From contig CAZQQU010000007.1 of assembly GCA_964595625.1 (NCBI GenBank), positions 50,778 through 114,777 of the forward strand: a stretch of 64,000 nt of DNA, written 5' to 3'. Numbering within the stretch: position 1 is the stretch's first letter; each line of letters starts with the position of its first letter. Source of the stretch: CAZQQU01 sp964595625 (GTDB lineage Bacteria > Bacteroidota > Bacteroidia > Flavobacteriales > Flavobacteriaceae). The position numbers and the translations under genes are program-made. Positions 26,952-35,677 of this stretch are shown here, piece after piece. The notes beneath the pieces were generated by a model that saw only the letters and a list, made by a program, of their open reading frames with translations, did no database searches and had not been told where the DNA came from.

Positions 26952-28241
26952 TTAAAGTACCTTAAACGCCTTTTCTTGGGGATAATAGGCAACGCTTCCC
27001 AACTCTTCTTCAATACGGAGTAATTGGTTGTATTTAGCCATGCGATCGCTACGAGAAGCCGAACCGGTTTTAATTTGCCCACAGTTTAATGCCACGGCCA
27101 AATCGGCGATGGTGGTATCTTCGGTTTCACCCGAGCGGTGTGACATCACCGAGGTATAACCGGCATTGTGAGCCATGTGTACTGCTTGAATGGTTTCGGT
27201 CAGAGTACCGATTTGGTTTACTTTAATTAATATCGAATTGGCGGTTTTGGTATTAATTCCTTGGGCAAGTCGTTCTACATTGGTCACAAACAAGTCGTCA
27301 CCCACCAGTTGAACTTTGTCACCGATTTTTTCGGTCAGGTATTTCCAACCTTCCCAATCGTTTTCGTCCATACCATCTTCGATGGAAATAATGGGGTATT
27401 TTTCTGTTAATTCGGCCAAGTAATCCGCTTGTTGTTTTGAAGTACGTGCCTTACCTGATTTTCCTTCAAAGATTTTATAATCGTATTTACCATTTTTATA
27501 AAACTCAGAAGCCGCACAGTCTAAGGCTATTTTTATATCAGTTCCAAATTTATAACCAGCATTTTTCACCGCTGAAGCGATGGTATCTAGTGCGTCTTCA
27601 GTGCCATTCAAAGCAGGTGCAAAACCACCTTCGTCACCAACGGCTGTACTTAAGTTTCGGTCGTGTAAAACTTTTTTGAGGTGATGAAAAATTTCGCTTC
27701 CCATTTGCATGGCGTGCGAAAAATTCTTAGCCAGAACGGGCATAATCATAAACTCTTGGAAAGCAATAGGAGCATCACTATGCGATCCTCCATTGATGAT
27801 ATTCATCATCGGTACCGGTAGTGTATGCGCATTTACACCTCCAACGTAGCGGTATAAGGGCAAACCTAACTCTTGAGCAGCGGCTTTCGCAACGGCCAAA
27901 GAAACTCCTAAAATAGCATTGGCACCCAATTTGGATTTATTAGGTGTACCGTCTAACTCGATCATGGTCTGATCGATAAGGTTTTGATCAAATACCGAAG
28001 CCCCCAACAGTTCATGAGCTATTTTCTCATTCACATTTTTAACGGCTTTTAATACCGCTTTACCCATATATGATGTACCGCCATCGCGTAATTCTACAGC
28101 TTCAAATTGGCCGGTTGAAGCTCCGGAAGGTACAGCCGCGCGGCCTAAGACCCCGTTTTCAGTTATTACATCTACTTCCACGGTAGGATTACCGCGTGAA
28201 TCAAAAATTTGTCGGGCGTGAATATCGATGATTATGCTCAT
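26952..28241 (-). CDS. eno: Enolase
   Basis: Enolase (2-phosphoglycerate to phosphoenolpyruvate) in glycolysis, 429 residues, full length. Visible are the N-terminal GNPTVEVDV, the substrate loop with GASTGQFEAVELRD, DGTPNKSKLGANAILGVSLA, the magnesium ligands around SIEDGMDENDW and GDDLFVTN, and the active-site loop SHRSGETEDTTIADLAV. It lies 65 bases after carA on the same strand with no clear terminator between. Confidence 0.98.
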   Translation of the reverse strand: MSIIIDIHARQIFDSRGNPTVEVDVITENGVLGRAAVPSGASTGQFEAVELRDGGTSYMGKAVLKAVKNVNEKIAHELLGASVFDQNLIDQTMIELDGTPNKSKLGANAILGVSLAVAKAAAQELGLPLYRYVGGVNAHTLPVPMMNIINGGSHSDAPIAFQEFMIMPVLAKNFSHAMQMGSEIFHHLKKVLHDRNLSTAVGDEGGFAPALNGTEDALDTIASAVKNAGYKFGTDIKIALDCAASEFYKNGKYDYKIFEGKSGKARTSKQQADYLAELTEKYPIISIEDGMDENDWEGWKYLTEKIGDKVQLVGDDLFVTNVERLAQGINTKTANSILIKVNQIGTLTETIQAVHMAHNAGYTSVMSHRSGETEDTTIADLAVALNCGQIKTGSASRSDRMAKYNQLLRIEEELGSVAYYPQEKAFKVL

Positions 28242-28306
28242 AGTTTTATTCTTTAATTTTATCTAAAAAGAAGGCAGGGTAAGATTAACATCGCTGTGGA
28301 TTTAAT

Positions 28307-29419
28307 TTATCCCACTTGAAGTTGAATATTTTTAATAAACTCATCAAACAGATAGGTAGCATCATTGGGTCCGGGTCCGGCTTCGGGGTGGTATTGTACG
28401 GAAAACACATTTTTATTTATCATACGCATACCGGCCACTGAGTTATCATTGATATTTACATGAGTAATTTCAATATCGGGATGGGCTTCTGCCGCCTCTC
28501 TATCTATAGAAAATCCGTGATTTTGTGAAGTTATTTCTCCTTTGCCAGTAATCAGATTTTTTACAGGATGATTAACCCCTCGGTGACCGTTGTACATTTT
28601 ATAGGTGGGGATTCCATTGGCCAAAGCAATAATTTGATGGCCAAGACAGATTCCAAATAAGGGTAAATTACGGTCGATTATTTCTTGGGCTACTTGTATG
28701 GCTCCGGTTAAGGGTTGAGGATCACCGGGTCCGTTTGAAATAAAATAACCATCAGGATTAAAAGAGTTCAGCTCTTCAAAAGTAGCATTATAAGGAAACA
28801 CTTTTATATAACAATCTCGTTCTGCAAGGTTTCGTAAAATGTTTTTCTTAATACCGAGGTCAAGAGCTGAAATTTTATATTTTGCATTTTCGTCACCAAA
28901 AAAATAAGGCTTAGGAGTGGAAACCTTTGACGAAAGTTCGAGACCTTTCATATCGGGTACTTCAGCCAATTGTTTTTTAAGTCCCGCGATGTTATCCACT
29001 TCCGTAGAAATCACTGCATTCATAGAACCGTTATCGCGAATATGAGCAACTAACGCCCGGGTATCTATATCCGAAACAGCCAGCAGGTGATGTCGGTCTA
29101 AAAATGCTTCTAAGGACTCATCCGCTCCGGGTCGGGAGTAGTTATAACTAAAATTTCGACAAATCAAACCGGAAATTTTGACACTTTCCGATTCTTCTTC
29201 GCCGGCCTTTATTCCGTAATTTCCAATATGGGCATTGGCAGTCACCAAGAGTTGCCCATAATACGAAGGATCAGTAAAAATTTCTTGATAACCGGTCATC
29301 CCGGTGTTAAAACAGATTTCCCCAAAGGCACTTCCTTCTTTATTTCCAACAACTTTTCCGTAGAAAATAGTACCGTCAGCGAGAAGTACCACGGCTTTTT
29401 TTCGAGTTTGGTATTTCAT
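28307..29419 (-). CDS. carA: Carbamoyl-phosphate synthase small (glutaminase) subunit
   Basis: CarA frees ammonia from glutamine and channels it to the large subunit (CarB) for carbamoyl phosphate, feeding arginine and pyrimidine synthesis. The 370-residue protein has the N-terminal CPSase_sm domain (GEICFNTGMTGYQEIFTDPSY) and the class I amidotransferase triad in FGICLGHQI and YHPEAGPGPND. carB is not in the window. The gene has its own promoter (29441-29471), which lies inside the terminator stem of the upstream ribosomal operon. Confidence 0.97.
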   Translation of the reverse strand: MKYQTRKKAVVLLADGTIFYGKVVGNKEGSAFGEICFNTGMTGYQEIFTDPSYYGQLLVTANAHIGNYGIKAGEEESESVKISGLICRNFSYNYSRPGADESLEAFLDRHHLLAVSDIDTRALVAHIRDNGSMNAVISTEVDNIAGLKKQLAEVPDMKGLELSSKVSTPKPYFFGDENAKYKISALDLGIKKNILRNLAERDCYIKVFPYNATFEELNSFNPDGYFISNGPGDPQPLTGAIQVAQEIIDRNLPLFGICLGHQIIALANGIPTYKMYNGHRGVNHPVKNLITGKGEITSQNHGFSIDREAAEAHPDIEITHVNINDNSVAGMRMINKNVFSVQYHPEAGPGPNDATYLFDEFIKNIQLQVG

Positions 29420-29440
29420 GAACTAGAGAAATTTCGTTTG

Positions 29441-29471
29441 CAAAAATAGTATAAAAAAAGGGATAAACAAT
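29441..29471 (-). promoter_or_regulatory. Promoter of carA overlapping the operon terminator
   Basis: On the minus strand TTG (29468-29470) and TATTTTTG (29441-29448) are 19 bases apart, the spacing typical of Bacteroidota promoters. The -33 end lies inside the left arm of the ribosomal-operon hairpin, so termination and carA initiation share sequence. Confidence 0.6.
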
Positions 29472-29488
29472 TACAGTTTATCCCTTTT
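29456..29488 (-). terminator. Terminator of the ribosomal superoperon
   Basis: AAAAGGGATAAAC (29456-29468) and GTTTATCCCTTTT (29476-29488) form a 13-bp stem with a 7-base loop. On the minus strand the stem is followed by a T-run. It sits 21 bases downstream of the rplQ stop. Confidence 0.85.
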
Positions 29489-29509
29489 AGATTTGGTTAA
29501 AAAAATCAT

Positions 29510-30136
29510 TTATTTCTGATCTTCTTTATTTTCATCCTCCCCTTCGGGTGTTTGTTCATCAGTAGCTTCGGGCGCTTGCTCGGTAACCTCAGGTGTGGTT
29601 TCCTCCACTTGCTCCACTACTTCTTGAGCTGTTTCTTCTACTTGAGCTACTGTCTCTTCAACTGCTGTTTCTACTTGGTCTTCAGCCGGAGCCGGAGCAG
29701 TCGGTTTAGTATCGGTAGCTTTTGAACGGCCACGACGGGTTGATTTCTTTTTAGCGGGTTTATTTGCATTGTAGAGTTCATTGAAATCTACCAATTCAAT
29801 CATAGCCATATCGGCGTTATCACCCAAACGACTACCTAATTTGATAATACGAGTGTACCCGCCCGGACGATCACCTACTTTAACCGCTACATCACGAAAA
29901 AGAGTTGTTACCGCATCTTTTTGGCGCAAACGACTAAATACAATACGTCGGTTATGAGTAGTGTCTGATTTTGACTTGGTGATAAGTGGTTCTACAAAAA
30001 CCTTTAAAGCTTTAGCTTTAGCAACAGTAGTATTGATTCGCTTATGTTCAATCAAGGAGCAGGCCATATTAGCTAACATAGAACTTCTATGTGCTGTTTT
30101 TCTACTCAGATGATTTACTTTTTTTCCGTGTCTCAT
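29510..30136 (-). CDS. rplQ: 50S ribosomal protein L17 with acidic C-terminal extension
   Basis: The first ~120 residues are an ordinary L17 (MRHGKKVNHLSRKTAHRSSM, LITKSKSDTTHNRR, RPGGYTRIIKLGSRLGDNA). After a Lys/Arg-rich link around residues 128-143 a ~60-residue tail follows that is rich in Glu, Thr, Val, Gln and Ala, has repeating VEET/VTEQ units and ends in an acidic GEDENKEDQK. The core is of normal length. The tail is probably disordered and of unknown role; it should lie at the ribosome surface near the exit tunnel. It is the last gene of the operon. Confidence 0.97.
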   Translation of the reverse strand: MRHGKKVNHLSRKTAHRSSMLANMACSLIEHKRINTTVAKAKALKVFVEPLITKSKSDTTHNRRIVFSRLRQKDAVTTLFRDVAVKVGDRPGGYTRIIKLGSRLGDNADMAMIELVDFNELYNANKPAKKKSTRRGRSKATDTKPTAPAPAEDQVETAVEETVAQVEETAQEVVEQVEETTPEVTEQAPEATDEQTPEGEDENKEDQK

Positions 30137-30222
30137 TTTTTAATAGATTAGAGGTTTGAAATCATTTGAAAGAGAATTACCTACATCATTGCGAGGCTCT
30201 TTCCGATTTCTTGTTTCATATT

Positions 30223-31215
30223 TTAGTCTCGGTCTAATTTATATTTAGTTAAGTCCATACCAAAGGTGAGTCCTTTTTGGTTAACTAATTCTTCTAATTC
30301 GGTTAACGATTTTTTACCGAAGTTTCTGAATTTCATCAAGTCGTTTTTGTTATAGGTAACCAAGTCGCCCAAAGTATCTACCTCTGCTGCTTTTAAGCAG
30401 TTAAGTGCTCGAACTGACAAGTCTAAATCGACCAATTTGGTTTTCAACAACTGACGCATATGAAGAGACTCTTCGTCATAACTTTCAGTTTGTGCAATTT
30501 CGTCTGCTTCGAGAGTGATACGCTCGTCACTGAAAAGCATAAAGTGATGGATCAAAATTTTAGCTGCTTCGGTCAAAGCATCTTGTGGATGAATTGATCC
30601 GTCAGTTATAATTTCAAATACTAATTTTTCGTAGTCGGTTTTTTGCTCAACCCGATAATTTTCAATGGCGTATTTTACGTTTTTGATAGGGGTGTAGATA
30701 GAGTCTGTAAAGATGGTACCTACCGGTGCGTTGGATTTTTTATTTTCTTCCGCGGGCACATATCCTCTTCCTTTTTCGATGGTAATTTCCATATTCAGGG
30801 TTACAGAAGACTCCATATTACAAATCACTACATCGGGGTTTAGCACTTGAAAGCCTGAAATAAACTTCTGGAAATCGCCGGCAGTGAGTTGTTCTTTACC
30901 TGACACCGAAATAGAAACTGTTTCGTTATCAATTTCGTCGATTTGTCGTTTGAATCGTACTTGTTTTAAGGCTAAAACAATTTCGGTAACGTCTTCAACT
31001 ACTCCTTTAATGGTAGAGAATTCGTGTTCTACTCCTTCGATACGTAGGGAAGTAATTGCAAATCCCTCTAAAGAAGAAAGTAGTACCCTTCTAAGAGCAT
31101 TTCCAACGGTAAGTCCATATCCGGGCTCTAACGGCCGAAATTCGAATTTGCCCTCAAACTCTGTAGAGCTTATTAGGATAACTTTATCAGGTTTTTGAAA
31201 ATTCAATAATGCCAT
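30223..31215 (-). CDS. rpoA: DNA-directed RNA polymerase subunit alpha
   Basis: RpoA scaffolds polymerase assembly and contacts activators. I chose the ATG at 31215 (MALLNFQKPDKVIL); a longer frame begins 12 codons earlier and overlaps the rpsD end. Both domains are present: the N-terminal dimerisation domain (FRPLEPGYGLTVGNALRRVLLSSL) and the C-terminal helix-hairpin-helix domain (residues ~255-325, LVDLDLSVRALNCLKAAEV). Its place between rpsD and rplQ is the standard alpha operon order. Confidence 0.97.
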   Translation of the reverse strand: MALLNFQKPDKVILISSTEFEGKFEFRPLEPGYGLTVGNALRRVLLSSLEGFAITSLRIEGVEHEFSTIKGVVEDVTEIVLALKQVRFKRQIDEIDNETVSISVSGKEQLTAGDFQKFISGFQVLNPDVVICNMESSVTLNMEITIEKGRGYVPAEENKKSNAPVGTIFTDSIYTPIKNVKYAIENYRVEQKTDYEKLVFEIITDGSIHPQDALTEAAKILIHHFMLFSDERITLEADEIAQTESYDEESLHMRQLLKTKLVDLDLSVRALNCLKAAEVDTLGDLVTYNKNDLMKFRNFGKKSLTELEELVNQKGLTFGMDLTKYKLDRD

Positions 31216-31231
31216 TTTATTTTTTTCTTTT

Positions 31232-31837
31232 TTATTTAGAATACAACTCAACGATGTGTTGTGTGTTTATGTTTTCTGGAATTTGTTCGATAGTTGGAAC
31301 ACTTACAAAGGTTCCTTCTAATTTCTCACTATTCCAAGAAATCCAATCATAATTACCTGATTTATTAGCTAAAGAATTGGTAATTATTTCGAGGGATTTA
31401 GATTTTTCTCTCACAGCTACTACATGACCGGGTTTTACTTGGTAAGAAGGTATGTTAACCTTTTCACCATTCACCAATATGTGTCGGTGTGAAACGAGTT
31501 GACGTGCTGCATTACGGGTTGGGGCAATGCCCATACGGTATACAACATTATCCAATCTAGATTCACATAATTGTAATAAGTTTTCACCGGTAATACCCTC
31601 GGCGGCATTCGCCTTTTTAAACATATTACGGAATTGGCGTTCTAAAATACCGTAGGTATATTTAGCTTTTTGCTTTTCCATCAACTGGACAGCATATTCC
31701 GATTTTTTTGCTCTACGCTTAGCCGCTCCGTGTTGTCCAGGAGGATAATTTCTTTTTTCAAAAGATTTGTCTTCGCCGTAGATAGCCTCGCCAAATTTAC
31801 GGGCTATTTTAGTTTTGGGTCCAATATATCTTGCCAT
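31232..31837 (-). CDS. rpsD: 30S ribosomal protein S4
   Basis: S4 is a primary 16S rRNA-binding protein that nucleates 30S assembly. The 201-residue length is normal. The protein has the S4 RNA-binding domain (LCESRLDNVVYRMGIAPTRNAARQLVSHRHILVNGE). The N-terminal zinc-ligand cysteines of some S4 proteins are absent (the start reads MARYIGPKTKIARKFG). It is separated from rpsK by 82 bases, the widest gap in this part of the operon. Confidence 0.98.
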   Translation of the reverse strand: MARYIGPKTKIARKFGEAIYGEDKSFEKRNYPPGQHGAAKRRAKKSEYAVQLMEKQKAKYTYGILERQFRNMFKKANAAEGITGENLLQLCESRLDNVVYRMGIAPTRNAARQLVSHRHILVNGEKVNIPSYQVKPGHVVAVREKSKSLEIITNSLANKSGNYDWISWNSEKLEGTFVSVPTIEQIPENINTQHIVELYSK

Positions 31838-31919
31838 ACTTAGTTGTTTATGAAGGGGTCAATAAATTAAGGCTTATCCTCTATCGACCTATATTTCCTT
31901 CGGTTATTATTAAATAAAA

Positions 31920-32303
31920 TTAAACTCGTCGTCTTTTGGGAGGTCTACATCCGTTATGTGGCATAGGAGTTATATCGATAATTTCGCTTACTTCTATACC
32001 GGTATTATGAATGGTTCGGATAGCGGATTCTTTACCGTTTCCGGGACCTTTAACATATACCTTTACTTTACGTAAACCGGCTTCATAAGCGGATTTAGCA
32101 GCATCCTCTGCAGCTACTTGGGCTGCATAAGGGGTGTTTTTCTTAGACCCTTTAAATCCCATTTTCCCGGCAGAAGACCAGGCAATGACATCACCATTTT
32201 TGTTGGTCAAAGAAATAATGATATTGTTGAAAGTGGCACTCACATGAGCTTGTCCCGAAGATTCAACGTTTACTTTTCTCTTTTTTACTGTTGTTTTTGC
32301 CAT
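31920..32303 (-). CDS. rpsK: 30S ribosomal protein S11
   Basis: S11 lies on the 30S platform near the E-site mRNA path. The 127-residue protein has the expected GPGNGKESAIR and the C-terminal DITPMPHNGCRPPKRRRV. It follows rpsM with a 9-base gap. Confidence 0.98.
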   Translation of the reverse strand: MAKTTVKKRKVNVESSGQAHVSATFNNIIISLTNKNGDVIAWSSAGKMGFKGSKKNTPYAAQVAAEDAAKSAYEAGLRKVKVYVKGPGNGKESAIRTIHNTGIEVSEIIDITPMPHNGCRPPKRRRV

Positions 32304-32312
32304 TTTTAAGGA

Positions 32313-32687
32313 TTATTTAGTTGCTTTTTTCTTATTGGCAACGGTTTTACGTTTTCCTTTTCTTGTTCTGGAGTTATTTTTGGTATGTTGACCCCGTAAA
32401 GGTAGTCCTAATCGGTGTCGAATGCCTCGGTAGCAACCAATATCCATTAGTCGCTTGATACTCAATTGCACTTCCGAACGCAATTCGCCTTCAATTTTAA
32501 ATTTACCAACTTCCTCTCGGATACGACCTATTTGGTCATCATTCCATTCTGAGACTTTCATGTCTTCACTTACTTCGGCATTAGCTAATATATGTTTAGC
32601 CCGGCTTTTACCGACACCAAATATGTAAGTTAACGCGATTACACCCCTTTTGTTTTTTGGGATATCTACACCTGCTATTCTTGCCAT
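32313..32687 (-). CDS. rpsM: 30S ribosomal protein S13
   Basis: S13 sits in the head of the 30S subunit and contacts the P-site tRNA through its C-terminal tail. The 124-residue protein begins MARIAGVDIPKNKRGVIALTYIFG, has the GCYRGIRHRLGLPLRGQ(H)TKNN stretch and a basic end (KRKTVANKKKATK). rpmJ ends 3 bases upstream. Confidence 0.98.
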   Translation of the reverse strand: MARIAGVDIPKNKRGVIALTYIFGVGKSRAKHILANAEVSEDMKVSEWNDDQIGRIREEVGKFKIEGELRSEVQLSIKRLMDIGCYRGIRHRLGLPLRGQHTKNNSRTRKGKRKTVANKKKATK

Positions 32688-32690
32688 ATC

Positions 32691-32807
32691 TTAACCTTGT
32701 CTTTGTTTAAACTTAGGATTCTTTTTATTAATTACATATAATCTGCCCTTGCGTCGTACTACGATACATTCGGCACTTCTTTTTTTAACGGATGCTCTTA
32801 CTTTCAT
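32691..32807 (-). CDS. rpmJ: 50S ribosomal protein L36, zinc-independent form
   Basis: A 38-codon gene reading MKVRASVKKRSAEC... and ending PKFKQRQG. Zinc-type L36 has a CxxC...CxxxxH knuckle; here only one cysteine remains (C14), so this is the C-minus form that cannot hold zinc. It is in its conserved place between infA and rpsM. Confidence 0.96.
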   Translation of the reverse strand: MKVRASVKKRSAECIVVRRKGRLYVINKKNPKFKQRQG

Positions 32808-32824
32808 AATAATGTTATTGTTTT

Positions 32825-32872
32825 AGGTTTCAGGTTTCAGGCTGTTATACTGTTTTAAAAAACCTGAAACTT
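32825..32872 (-). repeat. Direct and inverted repeat in the infA-rpmJ spacer
   Basis: AGGTTTC is repeated head to tail (32825-32838) and continued by AGGC. GTTTCAGG (32834-32841) is complementary to CCTGAAAC (32863-32870), so the transcript can form an 8-bp stem with two further pairs. No T-run follows, so I do not call it a terminator. Confidence 0.45.
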
Positions 32873-32883
32873 TAAACTACGTA

Positions 32884-33099
32884 TTAATATCTATAAGTTA
32901 TTCTGGCCTTACTTAAATCATAAGGCGTCATTTCTAATTTTACTTTATCTCCGGGTAACAACTTAATATAGTGCATTCTCATTTTCCCAGAGATATGAGC
33001 AGTTACGATGTGGCCATTTTCAAGTTCAACACGGAACATGGCATTGGATAATGCTTCTATAATGGTTCCGTCTTGTTCTATTGCTGCCTGTTTTGCCAT
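32884..33099 (-). CDS. infA: Translation initiation factor IF-1
   Basis: IF-1 blocks the ribosomal A site during initiation. The 71-residue protein is a single OB-fold with the signature LENGHIVTAHISGKMRMHYIKLLPGDKV. It is encoded between secY and rpmJ, as in most Bacteroidota. Confidence 0.98.
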   Translation of the reverse strand: MAKQAAIEQDGTIIEALSNAMFRVELENGHIVTAHISGKMRMHYIKLLPGDKVKLEMTPYDLSKARITYRY

Positions 33100-33118
33100 A
33101 TTATTAAGTATAATTAAT

Positions 33119-34465
33119 TTAAGCCGATTTTCGGTTCTTACCGGATTTCATCAATCCGTCATAATGTCTATTTAATAAATGAGCGTTTATCTGTTCCATG
33201 GTATCAATAGCTACACCCACCATAATCAGAAGCGAAGTACCTCCATAAAACAGAGCCCATCCTTGCGTCATTCCCATAAGTTTAACCACAAAGGCCGGGA
33301 AAATGGCGATTAGTGCTAAAAATATAGAGCCCGGAAAAGTGATGAGTGACATAATTCGGTCTAAGTATTCAGCAGTATCTGAACCGGGTTTAATCCCCGG
33401 AATAAAACCACCACTTCTTTTTAGATCGTCGGCCATTTTGTTGGTTGGTACGGTGATAGCCGTATAAAAATAGGTAAAGACTACTACCAGAATAAAGAAT
33501 ACCACATTGTACCACAATCCAAATATATCGTTAAAAGTTACTTGAAACGATTGCATCAAATCAGAATCAGATTCTAAAAAGCCCACTAAGGCTGCCGGGA
33601 TAAACATAATAGCCTGTGCAAAAATGATAGGCATTACCCCCGAAGCATTAAGTTTTAAAGGTATAAATTGGCGGGCACCACCCATATTTTTTTCGTATCC
33701 CCCAGTAGCTGATCTACGGGCATATTGTACCGGTATTTGCCGGACCGCCCTTACTAGGAAAACACACATTATAATGATAACAAACCACAACACCAATTCG
33801 ATCAATATCATAATTAAACCACCGTTTGACTCAAACACTCGTGAGGCAAATTCTTGTACGAACGATCTGGGTAAGGTTGCAATAATCCCAACCATAATCA
33901 AAATAGAGATACCATTACCTATTCCTTTATCGGTGATTTTCTCACCCAACCACATCGAGAATATACATCCAGTAATCAGTATAATGGTGGATGAAATATA
34001 GAAGAATGGGGTTTTACCAAGGACAAAAGCCTCTGCAGGTACTCCCATTGCTTCCATTCCTATCAGGTAACCAGGGGCTTGTACCAAACAAATAGCAATG
34101 GTAAGCCAGCGGGTAATTTGTGTAATTTTTTTACGCCCACTTTCTCCTTCTTTTTGAAGTTTTTGAAGATACGGAACAGCAATACCCATTAATTGGACTA
34201 CAATAGAAGCAGAGATGTAAGGCATAATACCCAAGGCAAAGATAGAAGCATTAGCAAATGCACCTCCGGTAAAGGCGTTTAATAATCCTCCTAAACCTCC
34301 GGCATCAAAATTTCCAGAAAATCTATCCAGTAGGTCTGCATCGATACCGGGTAAGACTACTTGAGCTCCAAATCGGTAAACGGCAAGTAATCCGAGTGTA
34401 AGAATAATCTTATCTCTAAGATCTTCTATCTTCCAAATATTTTTAAGGGTATTTATAAATTTCAT
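33119..34465 (-). CDS. secY: Preprotein translocase subunit SecY
   Basis: SecY is the protein-conducting channel of the Sec translocon in the inner membrane. The 448-residue protein shows ten hydrophobic segments and typical loops (YISASIVVQLM, GEKITDKGIGNGISILIM, PVQYARRSATGG, TVPTNKMADDLKRSGGFIPGIKPG). It lies in the spc part of the operon after rplO with a 20-base gap. Confidence 0.97.
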   Translation of the reverse strand: MKFINTLKNIWKIEDLRDKIILTLGLLAVYRFGAQVVLPGIDADLLDRFSGNFDAGGLGGLLNAFTGGAFANASIFALGIMPYISASIVVQLMGIAVPYLQKLQKEGESGRKKITQITRWLTIAICLVQAPGYLIGMEAMGVPAEAFVLGKTPFFYISSTIILITGCIFSMWLGEKITDKGIGNGISILIMVGIIATLPRSFVQEFASRVFESNGGLIMILIELVLWFVIIIMCVFLVRAVRQIPVQYARRSATGGYEKNMGGARQFIPLKLNASGVMPIIFAQAIMFIPAALVGFLESDSDLMQSFQVTFNDIFGLWYNVVFFILVVVFTYFYTAITVPTNKMADDLKRSGGFIPGIKPGSDTAEYLDRIMSLITFPGSIFLALIAIFPAFVVKLMGMTQGWALFYGGTSLLIMVGVAIDTMEQINAHLLNRHYDGLMKSGKNRKSA

Positions 34466-34485
34466 GCTGAGTCGTATTCTTTATA

Positions 34486-34935
34486 TTATAAAGTAATAAT
34501 TTCTCCGCCAGCCTCTTCAATAGCCTTTTGAGCGGAGGCGGTAAATTTATGAGCAGATATTTTAAGTTTGGCTTTTAATTCACCTCTTCCTAAAATTTTA
34601 ATCAACTCATTTTTAGTAGCCAAACGCAAGGCAACCATGGTCTCTAGATCCAACGTATCGGTGATTTTTTTATCATCTACCAAAGCTTGAATAGTATCTA
34701 AATTAATACCTTGATATTCTTTGCGATTGATATTGGTGAAGCCAAATTTAGGCACCCGTCTTTGTAGGGGCATTTGTCCTCCTTCAAATCCAATTTTCTT
34801 AGAATATCCCGAGCGAGATTTAGCTCCTTTATGACCTCTTGAAGCAGTGCCACCACTACCAGATCCTTCTCCACGACCTTTTCGGTTATTCGATTGCACA
34901 GAGCCTTCAGCAGGTTTTAAATTATGTAAATTCAT
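34486..34935 (-). CDS. rplO: 50S ribosomal protein L15
   Basis: L15 is a late-assembly protein of the 50S subunit. The 149-residue protein has the Gly/Arg-rich N-terminus (KGRGEGSGSGGTASRGHKGA) and the GRVPKFGFTNIN-like core (RRVPKFGFTN). It sits between rpmD and secY. Confidence 0.98.
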   Translation of the reverse strand: MNLHNLKPAEGSVQSNNRKGRGEGSGSGGTASRGHKGAKSRSGYSKKIGFEGGQMPLQRRVPKFGFTNINRKEYQGINLDTIQALVDDKKITDTLDLETMVALRLATKNELIKILGRGELKAKLKISAHKFTASAQKAIEEAGGEIITL

Positions 34936-34946
34936 AACGTTACGTA

Positions 34947-35129
34947 TTATTTAACTTCTTTTACAGAAACTAAGTGTTGTACTTTATTTATCATTCCCTG
35001 TATGCTAGGGGTATCTTGGTGCTCTACAGTTTGACCAATTCTTTTTAATCCTAATGCTTCGAGGATTAATTTTTGATTTTTTGGTCTTTTGATTGCACTA
35101 CGTACTTTGGTTACTTGTATTGTTGCCAT
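34947..35129 (-). CDS. rpmD: 50S ribosomal protein L30
   Basis: A complete 60-residue L30 with the KVRSAIKRPKNQKLILEALGLKRIGQTV core. L30 binds 23S rRNA near 5S rRNA. It lies between rpsE and rplO with 11-base gaps on each side. Confidence 0.97.
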   Translation of the reverse strand: MATIQVTKVRSAIKRPKNQKLILEALGLKRIGQTVEHQDTPSIQGMINKVQHLVSVKEVK

Positions 35130-35140
35130 ATCGCTACTGA

Positions 35141-35665
35141 TTAACCTTTAAAAACTTTTTCTATTGAAATTCCTCTCTGACGAGCTACAGTTTGAGCATC
35201 TCTCATATTAAGAAGGGCATCAAAAGTAGCTTTTACTACGTTGTGTGGGTTGGAAGAACCTTGTGATTTAGACAAAACGTCTTGTACTCCCACAGATTCA
35301 AGCACGGCACGAACAGCACCTCCAGCAATCAAACCGGTACCTTCGGCAGCCGGTATTAAATTGACTCGAGCACCAGCGTATTTTCCTTTTTGTTCATGAG
35401 GAACGGTAGATTTGTATAAAGGGATTCTCACTAGATTTTTCTTGGCATCTTCAATAGCCTTCGAAATAGCAGTTGCTACATCTTTTGATTTACCCAAACC
35501 TTGACCTACGACTCCATTTTCATCACCTACTACAACAATAGCAGAGAAGCCGAAAGCACGTCCTCCTTTAGTTACCTTAGTAACACGTTGAACACCTACC
35601 AAGCGGTCTTTAAGTTCTAAGCCGCCGGGTTTTACTAATTCTACATTTCTATATTTTTGATACAT
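35141..35665 (-). CDS. rpsE: 30S ribosomal protein S5
   Basis: S5 takes part in translational fidelity and mRNA unwinding at the entry channel. The 174-residue protein has the double-stranded RNA-binding domain (LVGVQRVTKVTKGGRAFGFS) and the GTGLIAGGAVRAVLE C-terminal motif. The length is normal. Confidence 0.98.
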   Translation of the reverse strand: MYQKYRNVELVKPGGLELKDRLVGVQRVTKVTKGGRAFGFSAIVVVGDENGVVGQGLGKSKDVATAISKAIEDAKKNLVRIPLYKSTVPHEQKGKYAGARVNLIPAAEGTGLIAGGAVRAVLESVGVQDVLSKSQGSSNPHNVVKATFDALLNMRDAQTVARQRGISIEKVFKG

Positions 35666-35677
35666 AATCTTAATTTC

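Noticed and set aside
33624..34001. A plus-strand frame of 125 codons opposite secY
   Set aside because: It is a shadow of the secY coding frame, has no start context and no coding character. The same holds for other long opposite-strand frames across the ribosomal operon.
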